A DNA stretch of 64,000 bases, taken from Diaprepes abbreviatus (lineage: Eukaryota > Arthropoda > Insecta > Coleoptera > Curculionidae). The DNA lies in NCBI GenBank assembly GCA_034092305.1, contig JASJET010000004.1:10744501-10808500 (forward strand). Direction: 5' to 3'. Positions 45,249-57,796 of the stretch are shown here, in pieces. How positions within the stretch are numbered: position 1 is the first letter of the stretch; every line of letters starts with the position of its first letter. The translations under genes were made by a program, and so were the position numbers. The notes under the pieces were generated by a model. That model worked only from the letters and a program-made list of their open reading frames with translations, did no database searches and had not been told where the DNA came from.

Positions 45249-45779
45249 ACGAACTTTATAGCGTTGTACATTTCATAGTATTAGTTTGTGTTCGTAATTT
45301 GTAGGGTTTTAGGTATATTTTCTACAGTTCATAATTTATTTAGGTAATTTTGCCTTTGTTAATTTCCTCAGGAGACGACTATGAAAGAAGGTCTGGAACT
45401 TTTTAGAGAATTCGATTTCCTTATTTTTAACATGGAACGCCTATGATTGAAGGTCTACAAATCGCCGGATTATTCCTTTTTCTTATTTTGATTACCTCAT
45501 GTAGTATGGAAATCCTTCTAGAGAATTAGGGAATCTTCCGGTATCGACCAAAAGGGTATATAAAAGGTCCAGATCGACTTTCTTAGTCAGTATATTTTGA
45601 GAGTTCGTCGACGCAACTTGAATTAATTTGACAAGTGTCACGATTAAGGTTGACAATCAAAAGCTTTCAAAATAACAGAGTGAATTCAATAATACAGTGT
45701 GTGGTCAAAAATCGGTCGTCCATTCAGGTTATAAAATTAGAAAAAAGTAAACTGAAATTTTATGCCAGTATAAACTAGA

Positions 45780-45783
<4 letters not shown>
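45245..45783 (+). repeat. solo LTR inside an (AT)n tract, 539 bp
   Basis: It starts TGTTACGAAC and ends GAAACA, TG...CA ends typical of LTRs, with AT repeats on both sides, so the target was the microsatellite. Inside are a TATA box (TATATAAAAG, 45557-45566) and, 30 bases downstream, a TCAGT initiator (45587-45591), so it is oriented on the plus strand. No internal coding part is attached. No second copy was found in this window. Confidence 0.72.
45557..45591 (+). promoter_or_regulatory. LTR core promoter (TATA plus initiator)
   Basis: TATATAAAAG, then TTAGTCAGT; the TATA-to-initiator distance is the textbook 30 bases. The transcript start would be at the A of TCAGT. Confidence 0.7.

Positions 45784-45830
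<47 letters not shown>
45784..45830. repeat. (AT)n microsatellite
   Basis: Downstream flank of the solo LTR, about 23 units; probably one tract with 45177-45244 before the insertion. Confidence 0.95.
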
Positions 45831-45832
<2 letters not shown>

Positions 45833-45969
45833 TAGGTGTTTATGCATATTAGATTGTTCTAAGGCTTTTAAAGGCATATTATCTTAAGCTTTCTTACAAA
45901 TCTACAACAATAGATATATCTCCTGGTTTATCTCAATTTGGTTCTCATTGACTTGACTTGAGCAGTATA

Positions 45970-47370
45970 AATGGTATAATGTTGATTGGCTCGCTCTAAA
46001 TCTTGCCTGTTCTTGTTTTTAAGTATCTGTTCATAGATTCTGCTGATTGTACTAATTATTGAAATCCCTCTAGTTTTCGCAGTTATCCTTGCTACCTTTC
46101 TTGTGAATGGACGATATCATGGCTACTTTCCATTCCATAGGCGCATTTAGCCAATTTTCTTAGATGTTCATACAACCAATCTTTATAGATTCTTCGATTA
46201 TGTTTTCTGAGCTTGGAGATCTGCCATTTTTAAGTGTTTTTTTTTGACATTGTCTAATATTATTTTACAACATTATTTTCGTCATTAACAAATTATATTC
46301 TGTTGTTGCCGGAGATATATCTGTTGTTTTTTCGATCTGAAGGCTTTTGAGAATTTTCCAACTTTCCGTACTTCTCCTCCCTCTCAATTATGTGTTTAAT
46401 ATGTTACAGCTTTTTTTCCGACTTTCATCTTCCTTTTGGGTTTTTTTCTTACCTCCGATTTTGCTTTTCTTAGATTTTTTATCTACCTCGCTTTTTGTCT
46501 ATTATTTTTGGGGCTGTTCTTAATTGATGACTTTGTTAAACTTTAGATTTTCATCCTGTTCTATACCATCTAAATTATTTCACATTTTTTACAACACTTT
46601 GTTTTAGTCAGTGTCTAGTATTAGCTTTGTGTATTGAGTGGAGGCAGCAATTTGGCCTCTTACTACATAGTGGTCGTTCCCATACGATGGCAGTCTACAG
46701 GCTCCTGGATTTTCAGTTTCATGTTTTATTTGACGATATTAATCATGGCTTTTAAATTTCGTGGGTTTTGGGTCCATGTGTACTTGTTTATATCACTATG
46801 TTAGTAGAATCTGTTTAGTATTTTTGTGCAATTTTTCTCGCAAATCTTTATTAATCGCATTCAGTCGTTATTTCGCACATTCTCCTAATATTCTTCTGGC
46901 ATTATTATCTGCCCTACTCTACTGTTAATGCCCCTACCCAGAATTATTTACCTTGATGCTCTTATCTTTACTCTCTTCTCATAAGTTGTTCGGGAAATTC
47001 CTTTTTGATACTAAGTGGAGATTTCCTGTTAATACCTTATATTCCTAAGAATTATTATTTTATAGCCTTTTACTGTGATATTACCTTTGACCATATGCTG
47101 AAATATTATTTTCCAAGAAGTAATATATTTTCAACGTTTTCTAAATGAATATGGATACTCTTTGTTGGTCACAATGATCCTTAGATAACCCTTGTATAAA
47201 AGTGATCGTAATATTGCAAGTCTTCTGAAACTTTTCTCTCTCATTTGTTTCTATAATCACGGCTATTTTCTATTATTTCATATTCTATAACTTGGATATT
47301 ACTTCATCTAGTTTCAGAAGAAGGTATTGAACGTTCCATGTTATTATCATAATTTTTCATCGTTTGGATC
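45970..47370 (-). mobile_element. RTE/CR1-like LINE, endonuclease and RT part, decayed
   Basis: Read downward on the minus strand, pieces near 47.3-46.7 kb give the endonuclease: IITWNVRSLN at the start, a short GRGINSRVG-like block, then IHKYTWTQNPRNLK and MKLKIQEPV. The RT follows near 46.25-46.0 kb: NAPMEWKVAMISSIHKKG-like residues and RGISIISTISRIYEQIL. WNVR, YTWT and IHKKG-NYRGIS are hallmarks of the RTE/CR1-type ORF2. The RT palm and end are missing; a matching RT end lies at 29.8-30.4 kb. Stops are frequent. Confidence 0.68.
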
Positions 47371-47379
47371 GTTTTCTTT

Positions 47380-47890
47380 TAACCCGATCGGTTCTGGGGC
47401 TTTGGTTAGGTTTCTTTACATTATACATTTTTTATTAGTATCAGGGAGTTTGCCTGATGCGTCAACCCCAACTTGGAGGAGGGAGAGTGTCCCTCTCCTA
47501 GATAGGCTGCTTTCTCATCAGCCAAGGAGCCATATCTGTGGTAGGATATAAAGGGTTAAATTGGTCTTTTGAACAGGACAAAACATGGGATATGAACACC
47601 TCCCTGATTTAAGGGAGTGGTAGAAATATTTCTGAAGCAGGCCTATTTCTGTTGAACCCACACAAGTTTTAACATTTAACTCGGTCTAACATATTTCATA
47701 TGGGGAAAAAGCTAAGAAAAAGACTGTTGACAAATTTTTTCATTAAAGATAGTACAGTCAAATATGTCAGAAATCACCACATTTGATGAAGAATGCATGA
47801 ACAATATAAAAAAATAAAAGCAATTTTCAATATTAATATTAGCGGGAGTAACATAAAATCTATGAATATTGTTATTTTATACGTATTTTT
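47380..47890. other. no supported gene
   Basis: AT-rich DNA ending in a pyrimidine-rich run that forms the splice acceptor of the next feature. Confidence 0.35.
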
Positions 47891-47898
47891 CATTTCAG

Positions 47899-48182
47899 GC
47901 TATTATGTAAATGTGACAGTGAAATCGGAAATACGAGAAAAAGTTTTAAAATACCTTAAGGTAATGTCCAGACCTATAAACTTCAATTATAAAAAAAAAC
48001 AAGTAGCCATTTGGAGCTATTTATATGTTGATTTGGCAGATAGAAGATTATCTAATTGGTTATGGCAAAAATTCGAAGGTATTCGACAAAGAGAAGTATT
48101 TCTAGATCATTCCAAAAGAAGAATTGATCGTCTTCAATTAAGACATTCCAGTTTAAACCACATGCTTTTACAAGAATCACAT
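47899..48182 (+). CDS. probable internal exon of a host gene, product unknown
   Basis: A 284-bp open segment lies between a strong acceptor (TACGTATTTTTCATTTCAG) and a consensus donor (CAT/GTAAGTACTGG). It encodes 94 codons with no stop at about 65 percent AT, phase 1 at its start and ending on a codon boundary. The peptide has VTVKSEIREKVLKYLK, VAIWSYLYVDLADRRLSNWL and RIDRLQLRHSSLNHMLLQES; it is balanced in composition, unlike the repeat-derived frames nearby. I do not recognise the protein. No flanking exon was identified, so the introns must be long or filled with the surrounding elements. The ATG at 47793 lies in the presumed intron and is not the start. Confidence 0.55.
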
Positions 48183-48189
48183 GTAAGTA

Positions 48190-48640
48190 CTGGTTATTAT
48201 TAATCACCAATACTAATCAGGTACAAATCATATGAACCATCGCCAAAGCAATCATAAAGGGATTATTTGTTTTGCTTGTAATCTATACAATTCATTTCAA
48301 TATATTTTTTTTAAATTTTACTAGATATATTTGTTTATTTAGTAGTCTGACTACCTTGCGGTCGAATAGTTCCAATTCTGGACTTTGATCGGTTCTATAT
48401 GGGCGAATGCGTGGGTGTGCAGCTGTGTATGTAAGTAGTGCAGCATATGTGTGTATATACGCATGAGCTTTTGCATCAATCCAAATATGTTACCTTTCTG
48501 TTTTCTCTCCATTTAAGCCATACTTTAAATATTTTTTGCTGTTAGTAACCCAAAAACTAAAATATTAAGGTGCATTAGGAAAAACAAGTAAAGTCAAAAT
48601 AGTTATCTATACTTGCTAATTATTAGGAATCCATAATAAC
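48190..48640. other. no supported gene, probable intron
   Basis: AT-rich, beginning with the donor of the putative exon. Contains a GTGTATGTAAGT-like run near 48420, nothing else. Confidence 0.35.
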
Positions 48641-49359
48641 AATAATGATAATCAAACCAGAGCCTATACTGGAGAACAACTAGTTCAAGTTGTACTGGAA
48701 TAAACAGCCAAGCGAGTAAACAATATTATATAGGGCTCAACAACATGCAAAGGATAGTCTCCATGAGACAGCGAACACCATAACGTAGAACCCCGCAATG
48801 GGAAAAAGGCTTAATAACAAGATCAACAATCTTCAGAAAGACATGACACAGTTGACGGAGTATATTGCAACAAGAAAATTGTAAAGACGAGTATAATAAA
48901 TATTGAATCGGGTCCAATTTCACTCACAACATGAAATAATTAACAGTGTTGCACAACAATGTCTCAACACACTAAAACAAAATCTTTTCATGACTACAGG
49001 AGGGTTAAAGAGATACAAAAGCCAGCAACAACCGAAAACGAGACAATGCCCTTTTTGAGCTTGTAATGTGGTACAAGTATACAATGTAGAATAATCGTAG
49101 TGCTGAATAATAATATAAGCTCGTTGATCCTAATTCATGCATAGTTTGTAATATTTCAACATCTACATAAATTGCAAACGATGTAACAGATACAATTATC
49201 GAAAGCAGCATAATAAACTAAACATTAACGTAGCAATATGTTTTTAATTTCTCAAACGAACCTATAGAAGACATAATTTATTACAAGCTGCGGAAAAGGA
49301 CATTTATCCGAAGTTAAACTCTTTACTAAACATGGCAGATATTAGATACCCGAATAGAG

Positions 49360-50234
49360 TGGAGGAGTTCTGGAGAGGGCAACTAGCTACAACCACCCAC
49401 TGTTGCAATTAGAGTCTTTCACCATCGAGGAAATCACTATCATCGTCAAGGGACTTCATAATTGGAAAGCCTTGTGTCATGATCATGTCCAAAACTACTG
49501 GCTTAAAACGCCAAATATTGTTTACCTGTTTGATACAATGTATTCATGTACACTGTATCACGCCATTTAAATTCTACTAAATGCGGCTTTAGTAATATGA
49601 ACAATCGTGTAGAGGTAGTAAGACTGTATCATCTTCTGTATATGGATGATCTTAAATTGATGGCTGCTACCAGAAATCAGCTAGAACAAATGCTCAAAAT
49701 TAGGGAGTTCTCCGTGAATATTGGAATGTTGTTTGGTCTTAATAAATATTTGAGCATGAAACAGTCACAACGAATTAACCAAAAAACCACGAAGAACGAA
49801 TTAACAAACGAGTTCATGATGCGGGTGGGGCAGGTACTGTGAACCTGCATAAACGGTAAAAATCTATTTAAAACACTCAACACCTCTGACTGCTCAGTTC
49901 CTCTTTTAAAGTTGTGAACTGCAGCAGAACGGACATAAAAAGTCTGCAGTAGAAGGTCAAAACACTCCTGATAAAGGCACACAAACATCATTCTCGTAGT
50001 GCTACTGAGCGGACAATGCTACTAAAATACCACGGAAGAAGAGAATTGGTGGCTATTGGTAAGCAATTAGATCAACAACTAACAAACCTACGCTCATATT
50101 TTCACAGGCTGGCAGAATCTTCTGTGCTGCACCGGACAATATGCGAGGCAGATTCAACACCGCTATGGTTAAGGGGTCATAAACTGACTTCTCTTCACCA
50201 ACCGGGCCAAGAGAAGCTTCAAGCCTGGCTATAA
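49360..50234 (+). pseudogene. R2-like LINE reverse transcriptase and downstream region
   Basis: EITIIVKGLHNWKALCHDHV (near 49420) is the finger region. VVRLYHLLYMDDLKLMAATR holds the catalytic YMDD (49639-49650), followed by NIGMLFGLNKYLSM. The palm between them is largely missing. 50016-50234 gives KQLDQQLTNLRSYFHRLAES and SVLHRTICEADSTPLWLRGH, characteristic of this LINE group. Confidence 0.8.
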
Positions 50235-50542
50235 AAGTCCCTTCATGGACAACACCTAAAATGGGTCAACCAGGATAATGTCGACAAATTAGTGTCGAGT
50301 TACAGGTTGACGTCTGGGCAAATGTTTCCTGAAACCAAGGGCTTTTTACTAGCTATTAAAGATTAGGTTATCTCAACGAGAAACTATCTAAAGCACATTA
50401 TCATGGGCCCCTTGATCCAAAACAACCAATGCCAATATGGATGTAAAATATCAGAGACAGTCTAGCCCATAACAGCAGGATGCTAAGCATTTGCCGCATC
50501 GAAGATCAAGAAGCAACATGATTCAGTCGCCAAGTTCATCCA

Positions 50543-51000
50543 TTGAGAGCTGGCAGATTAATTGAAACTCTTGCAGGTAAAGAAAGTGCCAACTATGAAT
50601 ATAGCCCGGAGGTTGTACTGAAGAACGACGAGTTCAAGCTGTACTGGGATCGAACGCTGCTTACGATTCATATAGTTGCACAAAATACACCCAACCTCAT
50701 TTCTGTGAATAAAACATCAAAACGAGCAACACTAATAGAAGTTGCTATCCTCAGCAGCAACAATTTAAGGGATAAGCATAATGAGAAAATCGTCAAATAT
50801 GGAAACTTGGAGTACAAATACGCATACAGTGGGGAATGAATAGCGTCCGAACGATTCTCATAATTCTATCAATTGACGTAGTACCGAATAGTCTTCTGCT
50901 TAATATCAAGAGGCTGGGCTTTAGCGAACACCTGTATGAGGTCATGCAGAAGCCTTGCTACTTGGAACCGCTCGAACTGTCTAGAAGTTTATGGGCATGC
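50543..51000 (+). pseudogene. R2-like LINE C-terminal endonuclease-like domain
   Basis: FKLYWDRTLLTIHIVAQNTP, then NLISVNKTSKRATLIEVAIL, corresponds to the PD-(D/E)xK block (usually RPDIVL...LIDVA), with the Asp changed to Asn. A frameshift after 50839 leads to VVPNSLLLNIKRLGFSEHLY and EVMQKPCYLEPLELSR, the usual end. The change in the motif would inactivate the nuclease. Confidence 0.78.
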
Positions 51001-51239
51001 AGAGAACCATAACCGACAAGATGCAAAAGGCCATCCTTAGAGCCTCATCTTTATGATATCTAAGTATATCTGGGATGAGCGAATGTTCCCTTGAGGGAGT
51101 GCAAAATCCCTTTGGCCAAGTATAGGGATAATAATAAAAGGGATTGCCTTTATTTTTGGATTTAATAAAGTTAACGACATATCGCAATTAATATATAAGG
51201 TAACATAACTTTAGCAATATAAAGAACAAAGTCGAGATA

Positions 51240-54200
51240 TGAATAACACCAGAGTGATATCCACACGTTGACCTAAAAGTCGTGTAACATATCAAATTAA
51301 AACAAACCAGTCTATAAAATGTCTTCTGGTCTACAACTGCTTAACATTTTTGAAAATATAGTCATTTTGGTTTCAAATTTCTGTGATCTTCAATTTTATC
51401 AACCGAAAACCACCCTTTACTTTTATGTCCAAGGATGTTAAGCATAGAATTTTGAACTGATCTAGAATTAGAATCCCCAATTTTATTTTCTGAATATATT
51501 TTATTTTAGGTAATTTTTATAATTTTTTAGTTATTTCCACTGCTACTCTATAACTTAACTATAATGTTTATTTTACTACATCTTCTTTAATAATTATTTT
51601 AAGTAATTTGTCATAACACTAATTTTCTCGTGTGAAATTTTCTAAGGCAGGTTGGCATTAAAAACCGTATTAAAAAATATTTAAACAATGTTTTCTAACT
51701 AAAATTGGCCATTTCAACATTCTATCAAATTTCAAGACTCTCTCGCTATTGTAACGACTATTGTTTAAAATTGCAAGAACTTTCTATTTAATACTTTTCA
51801 GATTTGTTTGTTTAACCGGTGCGGCTGAGGAAATTTAGCTAGCTTCTTTCTCCCGTCCTGCACTTACATGTTCTTTGTCCAGGAATCCATCGGGAAGATT
51901 TACCTGTTAACGGAGTTTGGGAGACCGTTTTCTAAAATAAGAAACCCAGAAGTATGCCCCATCTAAGAGGGCCTGGATAATTCCATCATCCAACCTGGAT
52001 TATTAATTACGTGTGTGATCGACTATAACAAAAAATACGTTTGGTACATATGTAACTAACGTTTACCTAATTCAGACCGATTCTTTTGTTTGAACTGCCG
52101 GATGCAGAAATAACCGCCCACCACAAGTATATCCATTTACTTTCACTGCACAAATGAACGATTTGTTGGACGAAAATCACCTAACTCTTCAGAGAGCATG
52201 CAGCCACACACAAATATTCCCTTAAGCACTTTAGAACTCATCCCACAACGAGCGTTCCCCCCTTATACCGTACATTCAGTCCAGACTCTCGCCTCCTTTC
52301 CCAAATATCCAAACAACGATTTCTTGCTTTCTGCAAAAGCGAAACGGTACTGGCAGTTAACTAAAACAAAATTCAAGTTTTAGGTTACAGCCTGTTAAGC
52401 ACGTTAACTTCTAAAGAAACAGATATTTTTAAGTAGGGCATGTATATTAAGAAAGGAATGTCATTTTCTTCTTAGCTGCAATATCATTTCTTGTTAAAAT
52501 AAAAGTGCTATTTTGTACGTAAAAATTTAAATATTATAACATTTCACACTTATTTTTTACAAGACTGGTTTTGAGTTTGACTTTACTTTTTAAAAAATGC
52601 TATAAAAATTAAGGAATTTTAAAACAAAAATTTTTTTTATATTAATAATAGGTTATTTGGATTTTAACATGATTCTACTTTGACATAACAGGCACTAAAG
52701 TCATTATCTGCAGAAATAGTATCTGAGATTTTTTCTTTATTCAATTAAAATTTATTTTAGGAAGTAAAATTGAAGAATCACACATGTAATCATATTATTT
52801 TTAAATGGTAAATGTTTTGTGTTTTTTATAGTTATTAAAATATAATATTCCTAAAATGTACAGTGACCATTTTCACTGAGCTTTATTCCTCTTTCAAAAG
52901 GAGAATCTAAAATAATGGTAACAGGTTTTGTATACCTCTGATGTCCATTTATTTAACTTTAATTATTTCATATCTTTATTAACGTATCAGAAGCAAGCAT
53001 CTAATCTGAATTTGTATAATCCAGAATGAATAAATATGTCGTTTTTGCATACCAAAATTAAACATGGTTTTCAATTTAATTTGCTTAACTAATGATATTT
53101 TCTTTGTTAAGCCAAGGTAAATATAGAATTGTTTAGTTTAGAACAGAATAATTTCTTAGTTCTTTGTCCCTATTAAAATAGAAAACATCGTTTGTTTTGT
53201 TTAATACTTATTTTACACGTCAGACAGTTTTAATATAGCAATTTACCAAATATGTTCCATATCGTATGATACGCTGTTCATGTCACAATAATATTTAGTT
53301 TTATAATATACAATTCTAATCTGGACTAACCTGAACTATTTTTAAATTTACTGGGATGTTTTAGATTTTATTTTAATTTTCTGTAGGTTCGTTTTAAAAA
53401 TAACAAATATATTTTACATGAAATTTTGTAAAGCCCACACATTCTTTTTAAAACATTTTCTTCTTTAGTAAAACCATCAAGTAAATTTTATTTATTATAT
53501 TTAAATCTTGAACTCGCATTATTTTCATTGTAAGTTGCCATTTCAGCTGTAATATTGCCTTATAACCATTACAAATGCTCTTATTTTACCCTTAGTTATT
53601 AGATTATATAGAAAAAAGCTAGTCTATTTAGGACTTATAATGTGTATAAAAATTGAAATGAAAAAAGCAGGTTCGTATTAGACAAAAAAGACTGTAGGAT
53701 CAGTTATTACACATTTTATTATTAGTTAAGGATGCTTCTTACTACAGCTTACCGACCACTTTATATCGTTAAACAATAAAATTTTAAGCCCGAAATCATT
53801 AGAATGACAGACTATTTCTGTTACCTTAACAATATTTGAATTGACTTATTAGCACAACGAAGCTAAGTACGCCAAAATAGTCACTTCTCTGATAAAACAT
53901 AATAATTCGGATCTTTAAAATTAACAGCTTAAACGCAAAGCCTGTCTCCCTTTTATTTTTTATTCAGAATTTTAAATATTGCGTAATATATGATAAATGC
54001 AAACAAACATATACCTCTTAAAGTTGCAGCGCTTTAATGAACTGCAAAAATTTAATAAAACATCTGATGCTATAGACGGTTAAACAATGCATGTGTCAAT
54101 TTGAATTTTTCAATTTATAGGAATAACGAAGGCATGGGACTACATTTAATTTAATATTAATCGGATTATAGACATATAGAGTATATACTGCATATATCGT

Positions 54201-54240
54201 ACACAAGAACTACTCTACGTAGAGCTAAATAAGGTTTTAA
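51240..54240. other. 3 kb of AT-rich DNA without recognisable genes or repeats
   Basis: No domain, long frame or repeat was seen. A 61-codon frame at 52198-52383 is unsupported. It could be intron or intergenic DNA. Confidence 0.45.
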
Positions 54241-54254
54241 TCGCTCTGAGTCTA

Positions 54255-54640
54255 ACGGGCGGAGTTAACCATTGCGCAACCATAAATCGAGGAGAAGAAA
54301 TTTTGCTTCCTTGCTATATCCTAAGAATCGGCTCTTAGTTCCGCCCACTAGAAAGATACCGACTACAATGTTATATTGCGTTAATACGTTCTCTGGATTA
54401 CGCGGATCGTCGTTGCGCAACCGTATGAAGGATTTCTGTTCGTGGATTTCGCTTGCGAGACTAGGGGAACCATAGGAAATATCGATTTTCCTGTCACAGA
54501 TCCTACATCGTTGATCGAGAACACGGCGATCTTGGATGTACTCGGCCCGTCGTTCACATTCGGTCTCTAAATCGGGCGTACTAAGCAAGACGAGAGGCTA
54601 CATTTGTCTCTTTTTGAGTTTGTTATGCATCCCATTCGTG
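54255..54640 (-). pseudogene. Gypsy B gag start, second copy
   Basis: The minus strand reads STPDLETECERRAEYIQDRR, then DQRCRICDRKIDISYGSPS and EIHEQKSFIRLRNDDPRNPE. It matches the gag start at 62.6-62.3 kb (TADLETECE, EIHEQESFIRSRNDDPRNPR). It lies directly downstream of a leader and LTR of the same family and breaks off near 54.25 kb. Confidence 0.75.
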
Positions 54641-55422
54641 ATTCTTCTCGACCAAGGGAATGTTTTTCAAAGTTTTTGATCAAATCTCCGACTGAAGTGC
54701 TTGAAACCTCTGAAGAAGTTTCAAAATGATATTTGGACTTTTTTAGCCGATTTGTGTCAAGCGCAACACCCGAAATGATTCCTGAGATCTCGCCAAAATC
54801 ACTCGGGTTGCCTGAAATGCCTCCCGCCTCATTTAACTGGGGAAATGAATGGAGATTTGGGGGATGTAAAAATCCTACTTTTTTCAGAAACTAAAATTGC
54901 AAGAAGTTTGCAATCACGGTGGACTCTGTTTTTCTTTTGTCTGTTAATTAATGGAAGTAAATTAACAGAGTGAGTTTTTTGGTTAATTCTGAGCTATGTT
55001 TAATCGAAATGCGATTAAGTCTGGGCTATAATTTATGAATAAACTACGCTATGGGCTAACTTTGAATAAGTTAGAAGAATTGAGATTATTTCAGAAGCGA
55101 TGTCTCATTTTAATCTTCCTTTGCTGCTATGTCGTATTTTAATTGTCTTTGGTTTTCTGTGAATTACTAGCTTAAACTTATCAGTCAATTCCGGAAACAC
55201 CGATGTATTGTTTGTATCGTCTAAACGCGCGAGAAGCTAAAGGGTCTTTCTACGTGGATTAGATCTTGTTGACACTGATGTTTAAATTTAGTTTTATTGA
55301 GTTCGCGTCACTTTTCCACGGTCTGCGTAAATTTTTTGTGCGCGAATGATAGATTTGAGGATTCAGATCTGAGTTTCGCGATCTTTATTGGACTGAGGAG
55401 TGTTACTTTGTGGTTCTTTCCA
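54641..55422 (-). repeat. Gypsy B leader with primer site, second copy
   Basis: Colinear with 63380-62650, about 85-90 percent similar by eye (for example GTCTAAACGCGCGAGAAGCT in both). At its upstream end TGGAAAGAACCACAAAGT follows the LTR terminus, the position and TGG start of a tRNA primer site. Other copies have GGGGAGGAACCAC there. Confidence 0.8.
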
Positions 55423-56086
55423 TGATAAAGAGTCCTCTTAAATATCAAAGTTCGCCACCAATGATTTTACCGCCTAAGAGATGAGATTGCCTGGCCTTCT
55501 TTAATCTTCTTTGCTTGATACGAATTTCTAGTATTTGAATCTTCAATCGCCTAATTAAGACAATTAAAGAACCTGAGTTATTCTTGAGCCATCGTAAACA
55601 TTACGGCTTCTCTCGTTGCTCTAGCGTAGAGTTTTTTAATCCTTACTCGCGTGTTGAGTTTATTTGAATTTCTTCTCGAAAGGAAACTGACAGCAGTCTC
55701 TTGAGATTACCGACCAGTGGCCCACCTATCGAAAATTCCCCGTGTCTTTCTGTATCGTAGTACAAGTGATAGACTACTTAGCAAACGGTAAGGAATCTCA
55801 CGTCCGAACGAATATTGACACTCTGACTCGTAACATTCGTGTTCTGGCACTTGTGAGAACTTGCGAGATCTGTGTCACGTGATTGTACAACAGTATCTGC
55901 TGACTTTTCGCTGTTTGTGGCTTATTTTATTGATTCAAGAAGTTACGCCTAGTCTCTTACTAAGGACCTCCCCTGAACCTATATTTGAACCAGTCAGAAC
56001 ATCCCAAGCAAAACTGTGATCATCGCTTTCCAACTTCTGTATGATTTTATATTATTTTTCTGTGTTTCAATTTTTCCATTATTACA
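55423..56086 (-). repeat. Gypsy B LTR, 664 bp
   Basis: It begins TGTAATAATGG and ends CTTTATCA on the minus strand (TG...CA). A perfect polypurine tract lies just before it and a TGG primer site just after. Homologous to 19125-19788 in opposite orientation. Confidence 0.82.
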
Positions 56087-56089
56087 ATA

Positions 56090-56100
56090 CCCCCTCCCCT
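56090..56100 (-). promoter_or_regulatory. polypurine tract
   Basis: AGGGGAGGGGG on the minus strand, three bases upstream of the LTR start. It shows that this LTR served as the 3' LTR of an element lying above it. Confidence 0.8.
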
Positions 56101-56907
56101 AGACGCGATCGTACTTCCAAATTTTCCTTCTGATGTAGAGGTTAGAGTGAGCGAAATTTTTTGTTTTTCCGTTTACTCAGATATTTGCTATACTTGAACC
56201 AGTAGTTTTTGCAAATCATCAGGTATTTCGGTCTCTTCTGGCAATGTAAGTACATTTGGTGCCATCGGTTTGTGACAAAATTTGATCATAGACTCCTGCA
56301 AATGAAATATTCTAGGTAGCATTGGCCTTTCCGTCTACAATCATACTGCTGACCCTTATCAATAGCTATTCCAAAAACCTATAAATCAATATAAATACAA
56401 TGGCTTTCTGGAAGTCTGGTCGTTCCTCATGACTTTTGCAGTTTTAGTGTTAAACAACTACAGGTTATTTAGGAGTTACCACTATCAAAACTCAGCTCTC
56501 AGGCAAGGCTGCTAACTAGCTGATTAGATGACGTCTCTTGATATGAATTTTTCACCAAGGCGCTCCCGCAAATTTGTTCGCGTGAAGGTTTTTAATAAAT
56601 TTAAAAAAACAAGTTTCCCAAAACACTTAAATCTATTAACAAAAGCAAATAGAAAACGGAATTATATACAATGAGAAACTTACAACTAACAATGAATAAC
56701 AAATTTAAAGTAACTAACATAATTGCTCATATTCGTCGTTTATTAGTAAAAATGTAAAACCCAATTTATAAGATAAAACGTATAAATAGCTTTTTTAAAA
56801 TATGAATTAAGAAAAGAATAAAAACATGAAAATTAGCTATTAAAATTGTTTCAATAAATGGTACTAAAGTCGGTCTTTTACCAAGAGAAATAAAACAAGA
56901 TAATCCC

Positions 56908-56998
<91 letters not shown>

Positions 56999-57780
56999 AA
57001 AACAAAACTTTCATTAGTTGCAGATCTATACGACTCGGTTCCGAATGTCGTTCTGACTGCCCTTAACGAATCCCATATCGCAACTAAAGCTTATTATTTC
57101 TACAAAAGCATTCCCTAAAGTTTGAAGGTTTCGGTTGTCTTCGACTATAGAGGGTGTTACCCATTTTATGGCGGATACTTAATTCCCGAAATGGCCTCTA
57201 AGCGTCTTATCTTTAGTCGTTTTTTTTATATAAAAACTATTCCAGGTATTTCTATAACGCAAAGAATAATAAGATAAACACTGGAAAAATTCTGAATGCC
57301 ATTTTATTCATTTTGCTGGCATTTAAATAATTCCTTATTGCAATTAGGAAGAACAATAAGTATATTAATTCTTTTTACATGTTATCAAACGCGATATTCC
57401 ACTATAGTGATTTTACTAGATTATTCTTTTGTTTTCTGATAATGGGAAAATCGCTCAATATTTTAATTCATTTTAACGTTTTTTGAATATACCACATGTT
57501 AAGACCTCCATCGGCACTTATCTCTTCGATTATACTCACATAACCAGGGTAGGATTTCTTCGCCAGATTTATTTATATAATTAAAGGAGGGTTCAATCTT
57601 TTAGGTTATATAGTCATATTGTCTCGGTTTATATATTTTTAAGAAAACGTTTAAACGACTCAAAAGTAATAAAACAGAGTTCAGGCCTAAGCATGATAAT
57701 TGATTTGTTTTTCTTTTCGTCTCTCTTGGGTGGTAATAAAAAAAAATACTATCTTGTTCCCACGGATAAAATCTATCGAC
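56101..57780. other. 3' noncoding part of Gypsy B or inserted DNA; no gene seen
   Basis: No env-like or other frame was recognised between the end of integrase and the polypurine tract. Contains the (AT)n tract at 56909-56995. Confidence 0.4.
56909..56995. repeat. (AT)n microsatellite
   Basis: About 43 AT units with one ATAC interruption near 56923. Confidence 0.95.
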
Positions 57781-57796
57781 AGAGTGAGAATATACT

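Larger units (their letters stand above)
48650..51010 (+). mobile_element. LINE with restriction-like endonuclease (R2/NeSL/R4-type)
   Basis: The plus strand carries, in order, an N-terminal helical part (AMGKRLNNKINNLQKDMTQL near 48800), VEEFWRGQLATTTH (49360), an RT with the MDD catalytic triplet (49546-49842), a region after RT (50016-50234) and a C-terminal endonuclease-like domain (50543-51000). The single-ORF order with a C-terminal nuclease marks an R2-like LINE rather than the APE type found elsewhere in the window. Stops and frameshifts are frequent, and no poly(A) or target duplication was identified. Confidence 0.78.
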
